Of a stretch of 64,000 nt of DNA, positions 60,139 through 64,000 are shown piece after piece. Position 1 is the stretch's first letter, and each line of letters opens with the position of its first letter. Origin of the DNA: GCA-2401155 sp045047085 (GTDB lineage Bacteria; Pseudomonadota; Alphaproteobacteria; Rhizobiales; Rhizobiaceae); the NCBI GenBank assembly GCA_045047085.1, contig JASFYT010000046.1, positions 48,753 to 112,752 on the forward strand, written 5' to 3'. Under the pieces are notes generated by a model. That model had not been told where the DNA came from. It did not search any database and saw nothing but the letters and a program-made list of their open reading frames with translations. The position numbers were made by a program, and so were the translations under genes.

Positions 60139-61443
60139 TTAATGCAGGATCTGGCTCAAGAAGAGTTTTGTACGCTCGTGCTGAGGATTATCGAAGAAGG
60201 CTGCTGGTTCGTTTTGTTCGACGATCTGTCCTTCATCCATGAAGATTACCCGGTCTGCAACTTTACGGGCAAAGCCCATTTCGTGAGTTACGCAGATCAT
60301 GGTCATGCCCTCTTCGGCAAGTTCCACCATGGTATCCAACACTTCCTTGATCATTTCAGGATCGAGTGCCGAGGTCGGCTCATCAAATAACATAATGCGT
60401 GGGTTCATGCAGAGCGAACGGGCGATTGCCACACGTTGCTGCTGACCACCGGACAATTGGCCGGGATACTTATCGGCCTGCTCAGGGATTTTCACCTTGG
60501 TCAGGTAATGCATTGCGATTTCTTCGGCTTCCTTCTTAGGCATTTTACGAACCCAGATTGGAGCCAGAGTGCAATTTTCCATGATGGTCAGATGCGGAAA
60601 CAGATTGAAGTGCTGGAACACCATGCCCACCTCGCGGCGAACTTCATCGATCTTTTTCAGATCATTGGTGAGTTCGATGCCATCAACGAATAACTGACCC
60701 TGCTGATGCTCTTCAAGACGGTTGACGCAACGGATAAGGGTTGATTTTCCCGAACCTGAAGGGCCGCAAACAACAATTCGCTCACCCTGCATGACCTTTA
60801 AATTGACGTCTTTAAGCACATGGAAATCACCATACCATTTGTGCATGCCATTGATCTCAATGGCGACTTCTGTGTCGGAAATATGGGCTGTAGACCGGCT
60901 CGATTTGGCTGCTTTTGCGGTTTTTGCAGTTGCTGCAACCACTGCTGCGGCACCACCTGCTGCCAATCCAGCGGCAGTGGAACCATTTGCCTTACGAGCA
61001 GGAGCCTGACGCGGAGAAGTCGCTTTTTTGGGTTTTGCTGGTGCAGCCGGTTTTTTGGGTTTTGCTGGTGCAGCCGGTTTTGCCCTACTGGCTGGTGCAG
61101 TCGGTTTTGCCCTACTGGAAGTCGATTTTGATTTAGCCGTAGCCGCTTTGGCGAGTGGGGCAGCTATTGCTGCCTCCTTGGCGAAAGCTTTGCACTGTTT
61201 GATCCAGTCATCGCGATCAATGCGCCCCTTGAAACTAAGGAAATCATCAACCCATTCAATTTCGGGTTTCTTCCAATCGGCGATCTGCTGAAATTTATAG
61301 ATACCAGCAGAATTAAGGGTACCCTCAAGTTTTGGCCCAACGCCGGTGATGCGTTTCAGATCATCAGGAGACGCAGGCTTCTTGATGGATTTTGGTTTTT
61401 TTGTTGCTGCAGGCTTTGCAGCTATTTTTGCTTTTTTTACCAT
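60139..61443 (-). CDS. aapP: Amino acid ABC transporter ATPase with HhH-linker N-terminal extension
   Basis: The ABC part (about residues 190-434) is a complete general amino acid transporter ATPase: Walker A GPSGSGKST at 228-236, the signature LSGGQQQRVAIARS near 345 and Walker B IMLFDEPTSALDP near 365, plus a Q-loop and switch His. It continues an open frame back to residue 1, adding an extension not seen in the family. Residues 26-92 resemble the helix-hairpin-helix domain of NuoE (RITGVGPKLEGTLN, then WVDDFLSFKGRIDRDDW); residues 95-185 are a Lys/Ala/Pro-rich linker with 9-residue repeats. It ends the aapQMP operon, 6 bases after the permease. Confidence 0.92.
   Translation of the reverse strand: MVKKAKIAAKPAATKKPKSIKKPASPDDLKRITGVGPKLEGTLNSAGIYKFQQIADWKKPEIEWVDDFLSFKGRIDRDDWIKQCKAFAKEAAIAAPLAKAATAKSKSTSSRAKPTAPASRAKPAAPAKPKKPAAPAKPKKATSPRQAPARKANGSTAAGLAAGGAAAVVAATAKTAKAAKSSRSTAHISDTEVAIEINGMHKWYGDFHVLKDVNLKVMQGERIVVCGPSGSGKSTLIRCVNRLEEHQQGQLFVDGIELTNDLKKIDEVRREVGMVFQHFNLFPHLTIMENCTLAPIWVRKMPKKEAEEIAMHYLTKVKIPEQADKYPGQLSGGQQQRVAIARSLCMNPRIMLFDEPTSALDPEMIKEVLDTMVELAEEGMTMICVTHEMGFARKVADRVIFMDEGQIVEQNEPAAFFDNPQHERTKLFLSQILH
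61024..61104 (-). repeat. 27-bp tandem repeat inside the aapP extension
   Basis: Three adjacent 27-base units (61024-61050, 61051-61077, 61078-61104) encode the 9-residue linker repeats of the aapP product. The first two are identical; the third differs in its middle. A partial fourth follows to about 61119. Confidence 0.85.
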
Positions 61444-61449
61444 GATTTT

Positions 61450-62778
61450 CTACCTGTGCCCCGTGTCTAGTCTTTTTTCCATAAAGATTGAATATCTGCC
61501 CATCGAGAAGCAGAAGATGAAGAATATTGCGGCGCAGAAAAGATAACTTGTCAGTGCCTGAACTGGTGTTGCCCATTTCGAGTCGGAATGGGAAAGGCCG
61601 ATCATTCCGAGGAAATCCAATAGCCCGATAATCGAAACAAGTGTCGTGTCTTTGAAGAGGCCGATGAACGTGTTCACAATACCGGGTATCACGATTTTCA
61701 AAGCCTGAGGCAGAATGATCATCTGCATCGACTGCCAGTAACTGAGACCGACCGCCATGGCTCCTTCATATTGTCCTTTGGGTATCGCCTGCATACCACC
61801 GCGAATAACTTCGGCCATATAGGCTGTGGCAAATAGCGCCACACCAATCAATGCTCGCAGCAATTTATCGAAACTAACACCATCCGGCAAGAAAAGCGGC
61901 AACATCACTGATGACATGAACAAGACCGTAATCAAAGGAACGCCCCGCCAGAACTCAATGAATATGACCGAGAACAATCTTACCGCCGGCATATGCGAGC
62001 GACGCCCCAGAGCCAGTATTATTCCCAATGGAAGCGAAACAACAATGCCGGTGACTGCAATCACCAACGTCATAACGAAACCGCCCCATAAAGGTGTCTC
62101 AACCGGCATCAATCCAAAATCAACGGAGATGAAGAGTAGCGTCCCTGCAAATATTACCAACGCAATTGCCGTTGATTTGATGGCCCCCATAGAATTGCTC
62201 TCAGTTGCACGCATATACAGAAAAACGGCAACCAGTGCGATTAGAGAGAACGCCACATACTTTCCCCAGAATGACAGGTCGAATTCGAAATTACCGCCTG
62301 ACAGCAATACCAAAGCAAGTACCGGGAATATGCCCAGCATGAAGATGAGGTTTATACGCTTAAACCCAAAAGAAGGAATAAGTAGCGGCACCAACCCTCC
62401 AAAGAACATAAACAATACAAGGTTGACCCGCCACAACTCCTCACTGGGATAGCGACCATAAATGAAGAGTTTGGAATAGGCTATGACATAGGGCCAGCAA
62501 GCGGCATGCCACCCAACCGGCAGTTCACCTCCCTGTTGGGTCGTGGCACAAGCCAAACGGTCGGCACCTTCCCAGACAGCGTTAGTGATACTCCACGACA
62601 AACTACCAGGCACAATGAGATAGATGATATAGGCCGCAAGCAATGTCAAAATGGTATTTGATACGCTGGAAAACAAGTTGCGTCTCATCCAGCCCAATAC
62701 CCCAACCTCCGAAGCGGGAGGAGGCATTGCGGCATCCATATGTTCACGAACATAAACGATGTTTGGTTTGTTATTCAT
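61450..62778 (-). CDS. aapM: General amino acid ABC transporter permease AapM
   Basis: A 442-residue inner-membrane permease of the general L-amino acid transporter. Several hydrophobic segments precede the transporter core, in which IEFWRGVPLITVLFMSS, YMAEVIRGGMQAIPKGQYEGA (seen as IRGGMQAIPKGQYEGAMA) and the EAA loop VGLSYWQSMQMIILPQALK are clear. The extra long N-terminal part (about 200 residues with several membrane spans) is typical of AapM. It lies between aapQ (10 bases) and aapP (6 bases) in one operon. Confidence 0.95.
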   Translation of the reverse strand: MNNKPNIVYVREHMDAAMPPPASEVGVLGWMRRNLFSSVSNTILTLLAAYIIYLIVPGSLSWSITNAVWEGADRLACATTQQGGELPVGWHAACWPYVIAYSKLFIYGRYPSEELWRVNLVLFMFFGGLVPLLIPSFGFKRINLIFMLGIFPVLALVLLSGGNFEFDLSFWGKYVAFSLIALVAVFLYMRATESNSMGAIKSTAIALVIFAGTLLFISVDFGLMPVETPLWGGFVMTLVIAVTGIVVSLPLGIILALGRRSHMPAVRLFSVIFIEFWRGVPLITVLFMSSVMLPLFLPDGVSFDKLLRALIGVALFATAYMAEVIRGGMQAIPKGQYEGAMAVGLSYWQSMQMIILPQALKIVIPGIVNTFIGLFKDTTLVSIIGLLDFLGMIGLSHSDSKWATPVQALTSYLFCAAIFFIFCFSMGRYSIFMEKRLDTGHR

Positions 62779-62788
62779 AATTCCACTC

Positions 62789-63985
62789 CTATCGCTCGAC
62801 CAAGGTCATACGGCTGTTATACCAGTTCATGAACATTGATGTTATGAGAGAGATTGCAAGATATGTCAGCATTGTTATGGACAATATCTCTACCGCCTGC
62901 CCCGTTTGGTTTAGCGCGGTGCCGCCGAAAATTGCCATCAGATCCGGATAGGCAATAGCCACCGCGAGAGATGAGTTCTTGGTCAGATTCAAATACTGAC
63001 TGGTCAATGGCGGAATGATAACCCGCATGGCTTGTGGAATAACTACGAGGCGCAAAGCCTGCCCGCGTTGAAGGCCAAGGGCTGCAGACGCCTCAGACTG
63101 ACCACCAGGAACGGCCAAAATACCGGCGCGCACGATTTCTGCGATGAATGCTCCTGTATAGGTTGTCAGCGCAATAAGCATGGCCATAAATTCAGGAGTA
63201 ACACCCGCGCCACCTCTTGGGCCAAACCTTCCAACCGTTGGGTATTCCAACGACATTGGCTGCCCCTTCAAGAAATAGGTGATGAGCGGCAAAAGGATCA
63301 TCAGAACGATAGCTGTTAAGAATACAGGGAACGTTTTCCCTGTTTGTGCTTGGCGACGCGTTGCCCATTTTCTGATAAAAAAGCTAAGGACACAGGCGGC
63401 AACAAAGGCCAAGAAAACAAGCCCGACACCTTCAGCCAGAACAACTTTTGGAGCGAACCACGCCTTGGAGTTTAATTGCCCAAAGGCACCCATATCAACG
63501 GAGTTTTTTACGGAAGGCAGAAGTGCGCCAACCCCTTTGTACCAAATCAGAATTTGGAGAAGCAAAGGAACATTCCGTAATGCTTCAACATAAACAGTTG
63601 CGACTTTTGCGATCACCCAGTTTGACGAAAGACGCGCCACCCCGAAAGTAAAACCCAATATGGTTGCCAAAATTATGCCGATTACGGCGAGCAACAAAGT
63701 GTTTTGTAGCCCGACCCAAAAGACGGTCGCATAGGAGGAAGTCTCAATATAATCAATAAAAGGAGAAAAGCTGATGCCGAAGCCAGCAGATGCATCCAAA
63801 AATCCAAAGCCCGAGGCTATGCCCGCTTTTTCAAGATTGCGTGCGGCATTAGATGCCAGACCCCAGAAGAACCATACAATCACCGCAAACAATATGCCCT
63901 GAAAGATATAGGATCTAAATTTTGGGTCGTTTAATAGTGCGACCTTTGGCTTCTCCGTATTGGAGGCCGTATTTTCTTCTGCCAT
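62789..63985 (-). CDS. aapQ: General amino acid ABC transporter permease AapQ
   Basis: A 398-residue inner-membrane permease and partner of AapM. The core segments are VEALRNVPLLLQILIWY near residue 135, FIAEIVRAGILAVPGGQSEAS near 290, shown as IVRAGILAVPGGQSEASAA, and the EAA loop LGLQRGQALRLVVIPQAMR. A periplasmic stretch with a Gly-rich segment (about 235-260) separates spans. The start at 63985 has GAGGGGAAA upstream. The usual aapJ binding-protein gene would precede it, outside the window to the right. Confidence 0.95.
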   Translation of the reverse strand: MAEENTASNTEKPKVALLNDPKFRSYIFQGILFAVIVWFFWGLASNAARNLEKAGIASGFGFLDASAGFGISFSPFIDYIETSSYATVFWVGLQNTLLLAVIGIILATILGFTFGVARLSSNWVIAKVATVYVEALRNVPLLLQILIWYKGVGALLPSVKNSVDMGAFGQLNSKAWFAPKVVLAEGVGLVFLAFVAACVLSFFIRKWATRRQAQTGKTFPVFLTAIVLMILLPLITYFLKGQPMSLEYPTVGRFGPRGGAGVTPEFMAMLIALTTYTGAFIAEIVRAGILAVPGGQSEASAALGLQRGQALRLVVIPQAMRVIIPPLTSQYLNLTKNSSLAVAIAYPDLMAIFGGTALNQTGQAVEILSITMLTYLAISLITSMFMNWYNSRMTLVER

Positions 63986-64000
63986 TTTCCCCTCGCCACC

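Overview
The window is a chromosomal segment of an alphaproteobacterium, most likely a member of the Hyphomicrobiales (Rhizobiales) with moderate GC. The evidence is the alphaproteobacterial order of the ribosomal protein and RNA polymerase genes, rhizobial-type families (an Aap/Bzt general amino acid transporter, a bacterial transglutaminase-like cysteine peptidase, DUF3126, DUF6768, DUF2336 and PAS_5 proteins, and an R. etli-type asparaginase), and two copies of the dispersed motif gcgaaaagtgg-N-aaccggttttcgg common in rhizobial genomes. No tRNA, rRNA, CRISPR array, insertion sequence or prophage gene was seen.

Region 1 (1-8.9 kb, minus strand) holds the first genes of the S10 operon (rpsJ-rplC-rplD-rplW-rplB-rpsS-rplV-rpsC, the last cut by the window edge) and the str operon (rpsL-rpsG-fusA-tuf), separated by a strong hairpin terminator after tuf. 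Region 2 (9.0-11.8 kb) is a block of four unrelated genes: an unknown protein, a D-lyxose isomerase-like protein, an L,D-transpeptidase lipoprotein and a GFA-family zinc protein. It lies between str and the rif cluster. Region 3 (11.8-24.4 kb, minus strand) is secE-nusG-rplK-rplA-rplJ-rplL-rpoB-rpoC with an L10-leader-like element before rplJ and hairpins between rplL and rpoB.

Region 4 (24.9-42.0 kb) is a mosaic of short transcription units: mannose-1-phosphate guanylyltransferase; a small unknown protein coupled to a spermidine synthase-like protein; a Tat-exported Acg-type nitroreductase overlapping a MarR regulator; an isochorismatase-type hydrolase divergent from a GlxA-type AraC regulator; an ECF sigma factor overlapping a small membrane protein; an FAH-family hydrolase; a two-domain acyltransferase resembling the ornithine lipid synthase OlsF; an SDR, a secreted gamma-glutamyltransferase, NAD kinase, a DUF2336 protein, a flavin reductase and a nitroreductase.

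Region 5 (42.1-50.5 kb) has a secreted unknown protein, a Tat-exported MsrB, thrS, a block of asparaginase, yidD and an IscU-like scaffold, then folE, hisI, a patatin-like phospholipase and a CBS protein. Region 6 (50.6-54.5 kb) has a rhomboid protease, a PAS_5 protein, a double PilZ protein, a periplasmic transglutaminase-like protease, and a predicted small RNA with a C-rich loop. The reverse complement of that loop motif lies beside an orphan terminator about 2.9 kb away. Region 7 (54.5-64 kb) has a gamma-carbonic anhydrase, small membrane proteins, DUF3126, cysE, an alpha/beta hydrolase, a zf-CHCC protein, an FAD monooxygenase, and the aapQ-aapM-aapP genes of an amino acid ABC transporter.

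The most unusual items are the amino acid ABC ATPase with about 185 extra N-terminal residues (a NuoE-like helix-hairpin-helix domain plus a 9-residue tandem repeat linker), the C-loop small RNA with a possible antisense partner locus, the OlsF-like fused acyltransferase, and the ribosome-binding-site hairpin of the transglutaminase-like protease gene. All assignments come from reading the sequence; no database search was run.
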